Positions 52,947-62,047 are shown, numbered from the stretch's first letter. The stretch: 64,000 nucleotides of DNA from Hahella sp. KA22 (GCF_004135205.1 NZ_CP035490.1:6191501-6255500), one strand, 5' to 3'. Translations and numbers: made by a program. Notes: a model not told the origin generated them from the sequence alone.

Positions 52947-54200
52947 TTACTGCTCCGCGCCCGCGGTCAGAAAGCTGATCCAGCGTTTCGCGGCAGGAGC
53001 GCTGGCGTCAAAGCGCGATGCTTCTCGCATCGTCGCCAACGCCTCCTGGGACTGCTCCAGGTTGTAATAGGCCTGCCCTTTCAACAACAACGCCCGGCCT
53101 TTCTGCTCCTCGCTCATGTCTGTCGCGGGCGCGTTGAGCAAATCAACCAGCGCGCGATAGTCTTCGTTCTCATACAGCTGATAAGCGAGATCCAGTTGGG
53201 TGTCCCCGGTGACTTGTTGTTGCAGGGCGGCTTTGTAAGCGTCGATGGCGCGCTTGCGTTCCCGCGCCTGACGCCAGAAGCCGGCCAGCTTACGCAGGTT
53301 GTCGCCGTTGCTGACGACCACGCCGCGTTGCATGCCGTCCTCCATGATTTTGCCGGCGCGTAAGGGCGCATTCTGGTAGGCGAGATAGTTGGCGAGATTC
53401 ACGAACTCTTTTTCCTCCTCCAGCATATCGCGTCGGTAGGCCATTTCGAGAACGGCGACCGCCGCGGCGTCCTTTTTGAGTTGCATATACACGCCGGACA
53501 ACTGCTTCCAATACTGCTTTTTCTCCGGATATGCAAGCAGCAACTCCTTGAGCACGTTGACGGCCTGATCATATTCCTTGAGTTCATAATGGGCCGCCAG
53601 CAGCAGTTGCAGCCAGGATTCCTGCGCCTTGCTTTCCGTTGCAATGGCCTTGCGCACCACCGGTATCACCTTGGCGTATTGCTTCTGCTGGGAGTAGCAA
53701 TTGGCCAGCGCCAGATACACGGCGGAGCCGGGCTTCTGCTTGGCCTGCTCGCTCTCCTGCAGATAGATCTCCAGCTGCGGCGCCGCTTTCGCGAACAAGT
53801 CCTGCGCCATATACATCTGCGCCAGGTTGTAGCGCAGCTCCCGCGCCAGCTCAGGCGGCAATCCCTCCACCTTCATGGCTTCCTCGAACACCTGCATGGC
53901 CTTCCCATACTGGCTGCGGGCGGCGTAGAGATAGCCCAAAGTACGCAAGACTTCGATATGGTCGAATTTTTTGCGCTTGCTGCGTTCTTTCTGCTCCAGC
54001 AGCAATGCTTCCGCATCGCCGTATTTTTCCTCGGAAATGTACTCCCTGGCTTTCACCACTTTTTTGTAGGTTTGCGGGGAGATTTCCATGCCTTCGGCGC
54101 TACACAGCGCGGCGGCGGTCAGCAACCATGCGGACAGACAGATCAGCACGCCCGTGCGGACTGCTTGTTTCATCGAATATGAACGGATATGTGTTGTCAT
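52947..54200 (-). CDS. Exported TPR protein of the TonB cluster
   Basis: A 417-residue protein with a signal-type N-terminus (residues about 10-36) and tandem tetratricopeptide repeats across residues about 45-400, seen as repeating A-x-x-Y...A-x-x-x-F/L helices (GYLYAARSQYGKAMQVFEEAM; QYWKQLSGVYMQLKKDAAAVAVLEMAY). It ends the ExbB-ExbD-TonB operon, 14 bp after tonB. TPR proteins in this position are common in marine gammaproteobacterial TonB clusters and are thought to be periplasmic adaptors. GGGGAC precedes the ATG; an internal ATG at 54173 is an alternative start. Confidence 0.8.
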   Translation of the reverse strand: MTTHIRSYSMKQAVRTGVLICLSAWLLTAAALCSAEGMEISPQTYKKVVKAREYISEEKYGDAEALLLEQKERSKRKKFDHIEVLRTLGYLYAARSQYGKAMQVFEEAMKVEGLPPELARELRYNLAQMYMAQDLFAKAAPQLEIYLQESEQAKQKPGSAVYLALANCYSQQKQYAKVIPVVRKAIATESKAQESWLQLLLAAHYELKEYDQAVNVLKELLLAYPEKKQYWKQLSGVYMQLKKDAAAVAVLEMAYRRDMLEEEKEFVNLANYLAYQNAPLRAGKIMEDGMQRGVVVSNGDNLRKLAGFWRQARERKRAIDAYKAALQQQVTGDTQLDLAYQLYENEDYRALVDLLNAPATDMSEEQKGRALLLKGQAYYNLEQSQEALATMREASRFDASAPAAKRWISFLTAGAEQ

Positions 54201-54214
54201 CTGCGTCCCCGTTC

Positions 54215-54850
54215 CTAAAGAGTGAAGTCAATACGTTGTCGAGCCCGGGTGGCGACGGGCTTGCCGTCCACCATGGCGGGCTTGAAAGTCCATTTGGAAA
54301 TACACTGCTTGGCGGCTTTGTCGAATATCTTGCGCGGCTCCGACGCCACCACTTTGATGTCTTCCACCCGACCTTGCGCGTTGACGGTGAATTCCACTTC
54401 CACCCAGCCTTCTATTCCGGCGCGCGCCGCTTCCCGTGGAAAGTCCGGCGGGAAGGTGGCTTTACCGATGACGCCGCTGTCTCCGGCGGAACTGGCCGCC
54501 ATCCCGACCTGCCCCATCTGTCCCAGAGCCAGTCCCAGGTTGGCGTCAACCCGGGGCATGTCCACTTTGAGTTGCGGCGTCTGCGGACGCGAGGCGCTCT
54601 GCGTGGTCTTCATTTCCGGCGGAGGCGGCGGACGCTTCGGAGGCGGCGGTTTCGGCAGCTCCCGTTTGCGTTCCTTGACCGGGTCTTCCTTCTGCACCCG
54701 CACGAAATCGATCATACCGATGTCGTCCTTGTCCGCCAGTTCCTTGCCGTCATTGTGGATGAGCTGATCCATCAGCCGAAACAACCCCAGTACGGTGATC
54801 AAGGCCAGGCCTAATGCTGCTGCGAATCTGAATTTCATAACGATTTTCAA
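54215..54850 (-). CDS. tonB: Energy transducer TonB
   Basis: A 211-residue protein: an N-terminal membrane anchor (residues about 8-28), a proline-rich spacer (ELPKPPPPKRPPPPP), and a C-terminal TonB domain (GKATFPPDFPREAARAGIEGWVEVEFTV). The C-domain contacts TonB boxes of outer-membrane receptors. The short spacer resembles TonB2-type proteins. It lies 6 bp downstream of exbD. Its partner receptor is probably the one transcribed upstream in this cluster. Confidence 0.92.
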   Translation of the reverse strand: MKIVMKFRFAAALGLALITVLGLFRLMDQLIHNDGKELADKDDIGMIDFVRVQKEDPVKERKRELPKPPPPKRPPPPPEMKTTQSASRPQTPQLKVDMPRVDANLGLALGQMGQVGMAASSAGDSGVIGKATFPPDFPREAARAGIEGWVEVEFTVNAQGRVEDIKVVASEPRKIFDKAAKQCISKWTFKPAMVDGKPVATRARQRIDFTL

Positions 54851-54856
54851 CGAGGC

Positions 54857-55261
54857 CTACTTTTTCACTGCAGCGATGGAGATGTTCTGCACCCCCGCCA
54901 TCCGCACCTGATCCATCACTTCCACCACGATGCCGGAACGGGATTCCGTATCCGCCTGAATCACCACCGCGCCTTCCGGGTTTTCCGCGCGCAGACGCTC
55001 CACATTGGGACGCACCTGGGCCACTTCCACCTTGCGCTTGTCGATCCACACCGCGCCATCATCCGCGACGGCGATCATGATGTTGCCCTTTTTCACCGTC
55101 TGCGCGGTATTGGCGCTGGGGCGGTTAACGTCAATGCCCGCTTCCTTGATGAACGACGTGGTGACGATAAAGAAAATCAGCATGATGAATACGATGTCGA
55201 GCATCGGCGTCATGTCGATGGCGGTGTCTTCCGACTCCGCGGAAGCATATCTTCTTCTCAT
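54857..55261 (-). CDS. exbD: Biopolymer transport protein ExbD
   Basis: A 134-residue protein with one membrane helix (MLDIVFIMLIFFIVTTSFI) carrying the proton-pathway aspartate Asp22 (DMTPMLDIVF), followed by a periplasmic domain with the usual INRPSANTA-like segment. It couples proton flow to TonB movement with the ExbB proteins encoded upstream. The gap to the small exbB gene is 90 bp. Confidence 0.93.
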   Translation of the reverse strand: MRRRYASAESEDTAIDMTPMLDIVFIMLIFFIVTTSFIKEAGIDVNRPSANTAQTVKKGNIMIAVADDGAVWIDKRKVEVAQVRPNVERLRAENPEGAVVIQADTESRSGIVVEVMDQVRMAGVQNISIAAVKK

Positions 55262-55351
55262 TGTTCTATCCCCTGGCCCGACTCCCCGCCGGGCCGCCTC
55301 TAGTCTATATCCGCGTGTGCGTCTGTTTGCTGCGTCAATTCGTCGCAGGCG

Positions 55352-55879
55352 TTAGTGATGCTGTAATTTGTCGGTCAGCTCCCGGGTCACTTTCTGGGCG
55401 CGCTTTTCCAATTGCACGGCGAAATAAATGCCGGACAGCGCCGCCATCATTCCCGCCATGGTGGGAATCGTCGCCTTGGAAATGCCGGACGCCATCGCCC
55501 TGGGGCTGCCGGTGCCGGTGACGGCGAGTACGTCGAACACCTGCACCATCCCCACCACCGTTCCCAACAGTCCCAACAAAGGACAGAGCGCGATTAGCGT
55601 CTTGATCAAGGGCAGTGACTGATGCGCGCTAATGGACGCCTGCGAGATCAACGCGCGGCGCACTTGCTGATTGTTCCAGGCCGCGGCCTCAACACGTTCG
55701 CTCCATTGCAGCAAAATGCTCTTCGCCTGAGCCGGAAAGCTCATGGCGAAGAAGAAGTAACGCTCCAGAATCAGCGTCCACAACAGCACGGTCAGGACGA
55801 AGATGGCGATCAGCACGTCGCCGCCCAGGCCCAGAAAGCGCTTGATGGACTCAATTTCGTCAAGAATGAACCAAACCAT
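55352..55879 (-). CDS. exbB: ExbB/TolQ-type proton channel protein, short form
   Basis: A 175-residue membrane protein with three helices. The MotA/TolQ/ExbB core shows in LPLIKTLIALCPLLGLLGTVVGMVQVFDVLA and ASGISKATIPTMAGMMAALSGIYF. It is of minimal length and probably forms the TonB motor with ExbD. It follows the long ExbB-like gene by 14 bp. Confidence 0.92.
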   Translation of the reverse strand: MVWFILDEIESIKRFLGLGGDVLIAIFVLTVLLWTLILERYFFFAMSFPAQAKSILLQWSERVEAAAWNNQQVRRALISQASISAHQSLPLIKTLIALCPLLGLLGTVVGMVQVFDVLAVTGTGSPRAMASGISKATIPTMAGMMAALSGIYFAVQLEKRAQKVTRELTDKLQHH

Positions 55880-55893
55880 AATTCCAGCTCCGG

Positions 55894-57258
55894 CTAGCGC
55901 GCCGCTTCCGCTTCTTTATGCAAGGCGATAAAGCCTGCGCTCTGTTCTTCCAGCGTCTGAATCAGACGGCGGCTCTTGCCGTTGACGAGGGTGTGGGCGA
56001 AAACCAGGGGCACCGCCACAATCAGCCCCAACATGGTGGTGACCAGGGCTTCGGAAATACCGCCCGCCATCAGTTTGGGATCGCCGGTGCCGAACAGGGT
56101 GATGGCCTGGAACGTGGCGATCATGCCGATGACCGTTCCCAGCAGCCCTAACAGCGGAGCAACAGAAGCGAACAGCTTGATGAAGCCGACGCCCTTCTCC
56201 AGTTTGGGGGCGTTTTTCATGATCACTTCATCCAGTTTCAGCTCCAGCGTCTCCACATCCGCGTCTTTGTTATCCTGATAGGTTTGCATGATGTCGCCCA
56301 TGGGATTGCCGCGAATCACGTCCTTGGACTTAAGCTGTTTCTTCACGCCGGACTGGATGTAGCTGAGGCGCAGGTAACCGAACAACGCCAGCAGCAGACC
56401 CACCGCGCCCAGCGCGAGAATCACATAGCCTACGGCGCCGCCCTGCTGAACGCGTTCTTCCAAACTCGGACTCTGCACCAGCAGCGACAGGATCACGCCC
56501 CGTGAGGGGTCAATGAAAAACGGCTGATAACCGTCATTGGCGTTTTCCAGACCCGCCGCCAGTTCCAGCATGGCGCTTTCCGGCTGCCGTGAGAGCTGCT
56601 CGAATTTGCCGGTCTGGGCGGAATAGTTGAGGTACTTGCCGTCCGCGATGGCGTTGAATGTGCCGATGCGGGTGACGCTTTTCTCCGCCTGATCGCCCTC
56701 GCCGTACACCACGGTGGCGTCGAAACGGGTGACTTCTCCCGAGGCGGTCATGGCCTGATAAAGCTCAATCCAGAACTTCTCCAGCTCATCGATAGATGGC
56801 AACGCCGTGCTCTCCGCCAATGAACTCATCAGCGCCATGCGCTCCGGGTATTGCGCCGTGACCATGGACGCCTGAAACACGCCTTTGGTGTCGTTGGCGG
56901 TCTGCCGCACCAGGCCGAACATCTCGCCCAGGGAGCCTTTACGCTGCTCCAGGGTTTCCTTCAGTTCGGTCAGCTGTTTTTCGTTGTCATCGTAAGCGGT
57001 TTTCAGGTTGTCCATACGGGCCTGCTCCGCCTTCAATTCCGCCTGAGCCTTTGCCAGCAGCGCCTGACGCTGATCTTTCTCCGCTTTGAATTTCGCTTCG
57101 CGGCTTTTGTTTTCTTTGGACTCGGTGACCCGGTCTTCCTTGATCTGCTGTAACAGCGCCTGTAGGTCTTCATTGGTGCCGGCTTTGACAGCGGTAGTCG
57201 CCAACGCCGCCGCCAGAATGCAACTGGAGACAGTTAAATGTTTGAGTATTCTCATCAC
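55894..57258 (-). CDS. Long ExbB-like protein with N-terminal coiled coil (TtpC type)
   Basis: A 454-residue protein. A signal peptide (residues 1-26) is followed by a long coiled coil (about 30-115, rich in KEN, AKAQAELKAEQARMDNL), a periplasmic globular part (120-260), and a C-terminal MotA/TolQ/ExbB domain (about 270-440; VGFIKLFASVAPLLGLLGTVIGMI and LVTTMLGLIVAVPLVFAH). This layout is that of TtpC in Vibrio TonB2 systems, which is needed in addition to the short ExbB. Its start overlaps the DUF3450 stop by 4 bp. Confidence 0.9.
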   Translation of the reverse strand: MMRILKHLTVSSCILAAALATTAVKAGTNEDLQALLQQIKEDRVTESKENKSREAKFKAEKDQRQALLAKAQAELKAEQARMDNLKTAYDDNEKQLTELKETLEQRKGSLGEMFGLVRQTANDTKGVFQASMVTAQYPERMALMSSLAESTALPSIDELEKFWIELYQAMTASGEVTRFDATVVYGEGDQAEKSVTRIGTFNAIADGKYLNYSAQTGKFEQLSRQPESAMLELAAGLENANDGYQPFFIDPSRGVILSLLVQSPSLEERVQQGGAVGYVILALGAVGLLLALFGYLRLSYIQSGVKKQLKSKDVIRGNPMGDIMQTYQDNKDADVETLELKLDEVIMKNAPKLEKGVGFIKLFASVAPLLGLLGTVIGMIATFQAITLFGTGDPKLMAGGISEALVTTMLGLIVAVPLVFAHTLVNGKSRRLIQTLEEQSAGFIALHKEAEAAR

Positions 57259-58058
57259 TTCGCCCTCGCAGCCAGCACAGGTAATTTAATCAACGCGGGC
57301 GGCGCCTGTTTCTTGGCGATCTTCAGCCCTTGCGACACGGCGGAGCGGTAGGTTTCCGGCAGCGCTTCCCATTGTTTTTTATCTTTGTTCCAGTGGCCGG
57401 TTTCCGCGCCATCCGGCGTTTGATACATCAACGCGATACGGCCGATGCGCAGGAATTCGTAGGTTCTCAGTTGCTCGCCTTCGCCGAGGCTGGCCTTGTA
57501 GGCTTCGATGGTGCGACCGTATTCGTTCTCCACCTCGTAAGCTTCCAGAATTTTGCGGAATTTCTCTGACGTGGACACATCAGCGCGATCCATCAGGGCG
57601 CGCAGATCCGCCACCCGCTTGCGCCGTTCATCCATCTGGAAGGGCACATCCGCTTCCACGAACTGCTCCAGCGCCGACACCATGCGCAGCATGAGCGGAA
57701 CCACTTCCGTACGCGTCTGCTCCAAGGCGGAAATCTGCGTATTCAGAGAGCTCAACTCCGCCTGTTGCGAGCTGACAATGCGCTCATTCTGATCGTTATA
57801 GGCTTTCAGGCCTTCGATCTGGCGGATGACGTTCTTGTACTCGGACAACAATTCGTCGGACTGGTCCGCCAGTTTGTCCACCCGCGCCTGAGATTGCTGC
57901 GAGGACTGAACCATGGCGGTTTGCGCGGCGACGGACTCGCCCAGAGTATCGGCATAGACTGGCAGGGACAGCGTCAGTCCCGCCAGGGGCGCTGCAATTA
58001 GCAGTTTGGAAATCGATCTGATCTTCATAAGTTTCAATAATCTTGCAAAAACTATCAT
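57255..58058 (-). CDS. DUF3450 periplasmic coiled-coil protein of the TonB cluster
   Basis: A 267-residue exported protein. After a hydrophobic leader (KLLIAAPLAGLTLSLPVYA) comes a coiled coil (residues about 40-115) and then a conserved globular part (LRALMDRADVSTSEKFRKILEAYEVENEYGRTIEAY; LRIGRIALMYQTPDG), the DUF3450 signature. The ATG at 58058 has AGGAG 7 nt upstream; an internal ATG at 58028 would trim the leader. It is the first gene after a terminator-like hairpin and overlaps the long exbB gene. It is a regular partner of TtpC-type systems; function unknown. Confidence 0.88.
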   Translation of the reverse strand: MIVFARLLKLMKIRSISKLLIAAPLAGLTLSLPVYADTLGESVAAQTAMVQSSQQSQARVDKLADQSDELLSEYKNVIRQIEGLKAYNDQNERIVSSQQAELSSLNTQISALEQTRTEVVPLMLRMVSALEQFVEADVPFQMDERRKRVADLRALMDRADVSTSEKFRKILEAYEVENEYGRTIEAYKASLGEGEQLRTYEFLRIGRIALMYQTPDGAETGHWNKDKKQWEALPETYRSAVSQGLKIAKKQAPPALIKLPVLAARAK

Positions 58059-58070
58059 CGTCGACTCCTG

Positions 58071-58095
58071 AAAAAGACCCCGCCCGAAAGCGGGG
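58071..58095 (-). terminator. Terminator between the TonB-dependent receptor and DUF3450 genes
   Basis: On the minus strand CCCCGC (complement of 58090-58095) pairs with GCGGGG (complement of 58078-58083) and is followed by TCTTTTT. It lies 72 bp past the receptor stop and ends immediately before the DUF3450 ribosome site, so it can lower expression of the motor genes relative to the receptor. Confidence 0.8.
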
Positions 58096-58166
58096 CGACT
58101 ACAGGAAAACGACCGTTGTAGTCCGACCAGGCCGCCTTACGGACGGCTTAGCCGGCTCATCCATTA

Positions 58167-60869
58167 CTAAAAGGTCTGGGTGTACTTGAAGTAGGAGACC
58201 CGTCCCTGAATGCTGTACAGCTCTTCTGAGTAGGTGACGCCATCGGCGCGGAACGAAGGCTCTTCGTCGAAGAGGTTACGTACGCCCAGAGCGATGGTGG
58301 CGTCCCAGGGCGTGTTGTAGCTGTAGTGAACGTTCCACACGGTGTTGGAGTCGACGTGCCCGTCGCGCTCATTTATAGCGGAATCCGACTGCGGTCCGAT
58401 GACTTCGGCGTTCAGGTAAACATCATGGGCGTTGTTAGGCGTGGTGTAGCCAACGCCCGTGTTGAAGCGGAAGCTGGGATATTCCCAACGGCCCACGTAG
58501 TCGTTCACAGGTCCGCCGGGGAACTCGTCTTTCTCGAAGCTCAGGATATAGGTGCCGGAGAAGTCGTAACGCAGCGCGCCGAAACCATAGTCTTCACCCC
58601 AGTTGAACTTGACGTCGAGACCTTCGGTTTTGTTCACGCCAAAGTTAACCATGGGCGCGACGGCGGACAGGATGCGTCCGGAATCGGAGCGGGTGATGTA
58701 AGGTGAGGATTCGCCAGTGGCGACTTCCTGGTTGATGGAGTTTTGCAGCTCCAGCAACTGGATGACGTTTTCGATTTCGATGGAGTAGTAATCCACGGAA
58801 ACGTCCATGGATTCAGTGATGTTCCACACGGCCCCTGCAGTGAAGGAGGTGGATTCCTCCGCCTTCAGATCTTCGTTGGAGGAACGGGTGACGTTGTACT
58901 GGCGTTCATCGCAATCGCCGCCGCAAGTGACGTAGTCCACCGCGTAATCCGCCGAGAATGAATCCGCCGCGTACAGGTCGCTCAAGGTCGGCGCCCGGAA
59001 GCCGGTGCCGTAGGTGGCGCGCAGCGTCAGATTGTCCAGCGGTTGATAGCGGACGGTGGCTTTACCGGTGGAGGCGGAGCCGAAATCGCTGTAACGGTCA
59101 TAACGTCCGGCCAGATTCAGTTCCACCTGGTCGGTGATCGGCGCCACGGTTTCAATGTAGAACGCGCGCATGTTTCGTTCCCCTGCGGAAGAGTTGCCGG
59201 AGCTGCCCAGCACGTTGCCGGCTTCCGACTGGTCATCCACTTTGGAGGAGAAATCCCAGCTCGCGTATTCCGTACCCAGGGCCCAGGAAACCGATCTGCC
59301 GCCGATTTCGCCAAGGTCAAAAGACACACCGGCGGTCGCCTGTTCAAACGTCATCTGATCTTGCGAGAACGGCGAGTATTTCAGGCTCTGGATGCTTTCC
59401 GCGTCAAACTCGCCGCCGGTGAACTTACCGGAATCCAGCAAGGGCTGAATCAGAGGCTTGAGCACGTAACCGGTGGATGTCTTGGTGTTGTTGGCGTAGT
59501 TATGGTGATAGTTGGCGTTCCAGCTCAGATCGCCCACCAATTGTGTCTCCACTTCGCCTTCCAGACCGAAAACCAGATCCAACTGCGTGTCGGAGACTTT
59601 ATCGTCACGAGGTCCGATGGGTGAGAAGCGGTATAGCACAACGGCAGGATCGTCATCGCCGTTCACCACGCCATCGCCGTTAGTGTCCGGGTCCAGCCCG
59701 TTTTCCGCAAAGAACGCAGCGCCGCCGGAGGTGTTCTGGTCTATCTCAAACTGGTCCGCAACCGGCGCGAAGCGGCTGAAGCTTTTGTTCTGGTTGAAAA
59801 TAACCCGCGCCACAAAGTCCAGATTATCCTTCAGCTCCTGACGTCCCGTCAGCATCACCGAGTCACGGCTCAAGGAGGCGGTTTTGGCGGCTTCGCCAGT
59901 GTAGTCGTAGGCGCAAACCAACTGACTGGGATCGGTTTTGCTATCCCGATACGGACCATGGAAAGGGCCTTTACAGTTGCCGTCTCCATCCAGGGAACCG
60001 GCCAACGGCTTGATGGCGTAGCCGTTGGCGGGGTCGAGTACGTTGCGTCCGTAGTAGCTTTGTCCGCTGGTGTCGGAGAAGAATTCGGAGCCAAAGCCGG
60101 TCGCTTTCAGGTACTCACGGTCACGCAGATTGACGATGCCTTTGGAGTCATGCTCGTAGGAGAACAGCAGGTTGCCTTTCTCTGTCGTCGTTCCCAGCGC
60201 CAGGTTATAGGATTCCTCTTCCCCACCCTCATGTTTCGGCAGGCCTTTGCCATAAGAGATGATGCCGCCGTCCAGATCTTCCTTCAGGATGATGTTAACG
60301 ACGCCCGCGATGGCGTCGGAACCATAAATCGCAGATGCGCCATCGGCGGTGATTTCAACACGCTCGACAATAGCGGCGGGAATCGCATTCAAGTTGACGG
60401 CGCCGGCGGGTCCGGTGTCTGAGCCGCTGGGAGAAACCGGAACGCGAATGCCGTTAATCAGCACCAGGGTTCTGCCCTCGCCCAGGCCGCGCAGGCTGAT
60501 GGTCGACTGCGATTGCGCCGTAGAGCCTGAGGACTCCGAGATCGAGCCAAAGCTGTTGCCGGCGGCGGAGCGCAGCACGTCCGCAATGCTCAGTTCGCCC
60601 GTGCGATCAATATCCTCGCGCGTGATGACCTGCACCGATTGGGCGCCTTCCATGTCCGCCCGCATAATGCGTGAACCCGTGACGCGAATCTTTTCCAGTT
60701 TTTCCACCGGCGCGCTTTCGGTTTCCGCCTCGGTGGAGGCATCCGCATCGACAGGTTCTTCCGCATAAAGATTGGCGGCCGCACCCATGGTTAATACAGA
60801 AACCAGCGCCCCGCGAGATAAATTAAGTGATATAGCCTTAAAGGATGCTATGGACGACTTCTCCGTCAT
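58167..60869 (-). CDS. TonB-dependent outer-membrane receptor
   Basis: A 900-residue receptor. An export signal (about 1-36) is followed by an acidic stretch, a TonB box-like EKIRVTGSR (about 59-67), the plug domain (DRTGELSIADVLRS; STISLRGLGEGRTLVLINGIRVP; AIYGSDAIAGVVNIIL) and a beta-barrel ending in SYFKYTQTF with a terminal Phe, as required for barrel insertion. The plug style is that of the large 'oar/BtuB-like' receptors for carbohydrates or peptides rather than siderophores. It heads the ExbB/TonB cluster, and an AT-rich control region with a palindrome lies upstream. The substrate is unknown. Confidence 0.92.
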   Translation of the reverse strand: MTEKSSIASFKAISLNLSRGALVSVLTMGAAANLYAEEPVDADASTEAETESAPVEKLEKIRVTGSRIMRADMEGAQSVQVITREDIDRTGELSIADVLRSAAGNSFGSISESSGSTAQSQSTISLRGLGEGRTLVLINGIRVPVSPSGSDTGPAGAVNLNAIPAAIVERVEITADGASAIYGSDAIAGVVNIILKEDLDGGIISYGKGLPKHEGGEEESYNLALGTTTEKGNLLFSYEHDSKGIVNLRDREYLKATGFGSEFFSDTSGQSYYGRNVLDPANGYAIKPLAGSLDGDGNCKGPFHGPYRDSKTDPSQLVCAYDYTGEAAKTASLSRDSVMLTGRQELKDNLDFVARVIFNQNKSFSRFAPVADQFEIDQNTSGGAAFFAENGLDPDTNGDGVVNGDDDPAVVLYRFSPIGPRDDKVSDTQLDLVFGLEGEVETQLVGDLSWNANYHHNYANNTKTSTGYVLKPLIQPLLDSGKFTGGEFDAESIQSLKYSPFSQDQMTFEQATAGVSFDLGEIGGRSVSWALGTEYASWDFSSKVDDQSEAGNVLGSSGNSSAGERNMRAFYIETVAPITDQVELNLAGRYDRYSDFGSASTGKATVRYQPLDNLTLRATYGTGFRAPTLSDLYAADSFSADYAVDYVTCGGDCDERQYNVTRSSNEDLKAEESTSFTAGAVWNITESMDVSVDYYSIEIENVIQLLELQNSINQEVATGESSPYITRSDSGRILSAVAPMVNFGVNKTEGLDVKFNWGEDYGFGALRYDFSGTYILSFEKDEFPGGPVNDYVGRWEYPSFRFNTGVGYTTPNNAHDVYLNAEVIGPQSDSAINERDGHVDSNTVWNVHYSYNTPWDATIALGVRNLFDEEPSFRADGVTYSEELYSIQGRVSYFKYTQTF

Positions 60870-61461
60870 TTTACTTCTTCTCCAAGTTGAATGTTGTCCT
60901 GAGTGATGACGAAGACGGATGGCAATTCCTATGCCAGAGAACTTTTATTAATTCAGCAGTTTGGGCGTTTTTTAATCATCCACAATATAGACCAAAAAGA
61001 ATAAGCATTTATACGTATTTTATAAATTTTAAACGGCTTACTTTTATGTTTTAAAAGATTTATCTAACGGGTGTTATCAGCGATCCATTTTTATCAAAAA
61101 AATAGTGACAACATATTTTGACTTTTATTTATATTTTCACCTCAAAAAAGAATCAAAATGATTAATCATTTTTTGACTCGTTTTTTATTAATAATTGCAA
61201 TTACAGATAAAACACCACCTCTCACAGCCACTCCCCTATCGCCGATTCACTAGGTCGTCATAAAACTTTCATCTGCTTATGCGATAAGGCTGTGCGCCTT
61301 CATGGGGCGCCGCCGCTAACGACGCCCATTATCGGTGCGAAATTGAGATAAATATTGGGAAAAGCACGGTACTGAAGGCGTATAAAACGCAGTAGAATCC
61401 GCCCCGTGAACCAATCACGAGCGTTATCACCGGAAAGTCTTACATTAAAAGGAAGTATCTT
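60870..61461. promoter_or_regulatory. AT-rich divergent control region with 18-bp palindrome
   Basis: 592 bp between the divergent receptor and BP74-like genes. Positions about 60955-61205 are markedly AT-rich, unlike the rest of the window. A perfect palindrome AAAATGATTAATCATTTT lies at 61155-61172, flanked by near-symmetric A/T tracts (AAAAAAGAATC left, GACTCGTTTTTT right). A -10-like TATAAA is at about 61381. No short gene was found. Confidence 0.55.
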
Positions 61462-61890
61462 ATGTCCATCAAAAAGCATTTAAGAAAAATGTGGGTCGCC
61501 CCACTGGCGTTCTGCGCAGCGAGCGCTTCCGCAGACGTCGCCTATTTCGAATTCACCGACGTCGAACCAGAGCAGACCTTTGTCATCCAATTAACGGATA
61601 AAGCAAAAATTCAGCAGGCGCGGGATATTCTGGCTAACGGCCAGGAAGACTTTTATCACGTTATGGGCTATGTCACTCCCTCTCCTGCGCCTTACAACCC
61701 CAGATGGCAATACCACCTGGACACAGACACCATCAGCTTCTTCGAATTTGCGATCGAAGTGTGCGACGCCTCCATGCAATACGTGCAGGAACACCTGAAT
61801 GAAGTCGGTGGAGCCTTTCTCCCTGGCAATATCTGGTGTCCCTGGAGTTCAAAGCTGGTGAGAGAAGTCGGTTCTCCAACTCAGGAATAA
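61462..61890 (+). CDS. Exported BP74-like protein
   Basis: A 142-residue protein with a signal peptide (about 1-24, ending ASASA) and one compact domain. Blocks TFVIQLTDKAKIQQARDIL, HVMGYVTPSPAPYNPRW, YHLDTDTISFFEFAIEVCDASMQYVQEHL and GGAFLPGNIWCPWSSKL are those of the BP74 N-terminal-type domain, known from a Dictyostelium calmodulin-binding protein and from many bacteria. Two conserved cysteines (about 98 and 126) may form a disulfide. AAGGAAG lies about 8 nt before the ATG. Its role in bacteria is not known. Confidence 0.75.
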   Translation: MSIKKHLRKMWVAPLAFCAASASADVAYFEFTDVEPEQTFVIQLTDKAKIQQARDILANGQEDFYHVMGYVTPSPAPYNPRWQYHLDTDTISFFEFAIEVCDASMQYVQEHLNEVGGAFLPGNIWCPWSSKLVREVGSPTQE

Positions 61891-61909
61891 CCTGACCCGT
61901 TCATTCAAT

Positions 61910-61940
61910 GCAAAGGCCCAAGTCTGGTGCGGGCCTTTGC
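61910..61940 (+). terminator. Stem-loop after the BP74-like gene
   Basis: GCAAAGGCCC (61910-61919) and GGGCCTTTGC (61931-61940) form a perfect 10-bp stem with an 11-nt loop, 19 bp after the stop. Only a weak pyrimidine run follows. Confidence 0.65.
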
Positions 61941-62047
61941 TAACGCTTCCTATCCCCTGTATTTCCCTGTCGTCACATGCCTGCAATAAGCCCCGGCCAC
62001 GATTCAGCTATAGTTAAAAGTACGTCGCACAAACCCTTTTACGCCCC

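Noticed and set aside
61155-61172. Fur box
   Set aside because: The symmetry centre lies between two bases and the half-sites do not fit GATAAT-N-ATTATC; the resemblance is limited to ATGAT/ATCAT.
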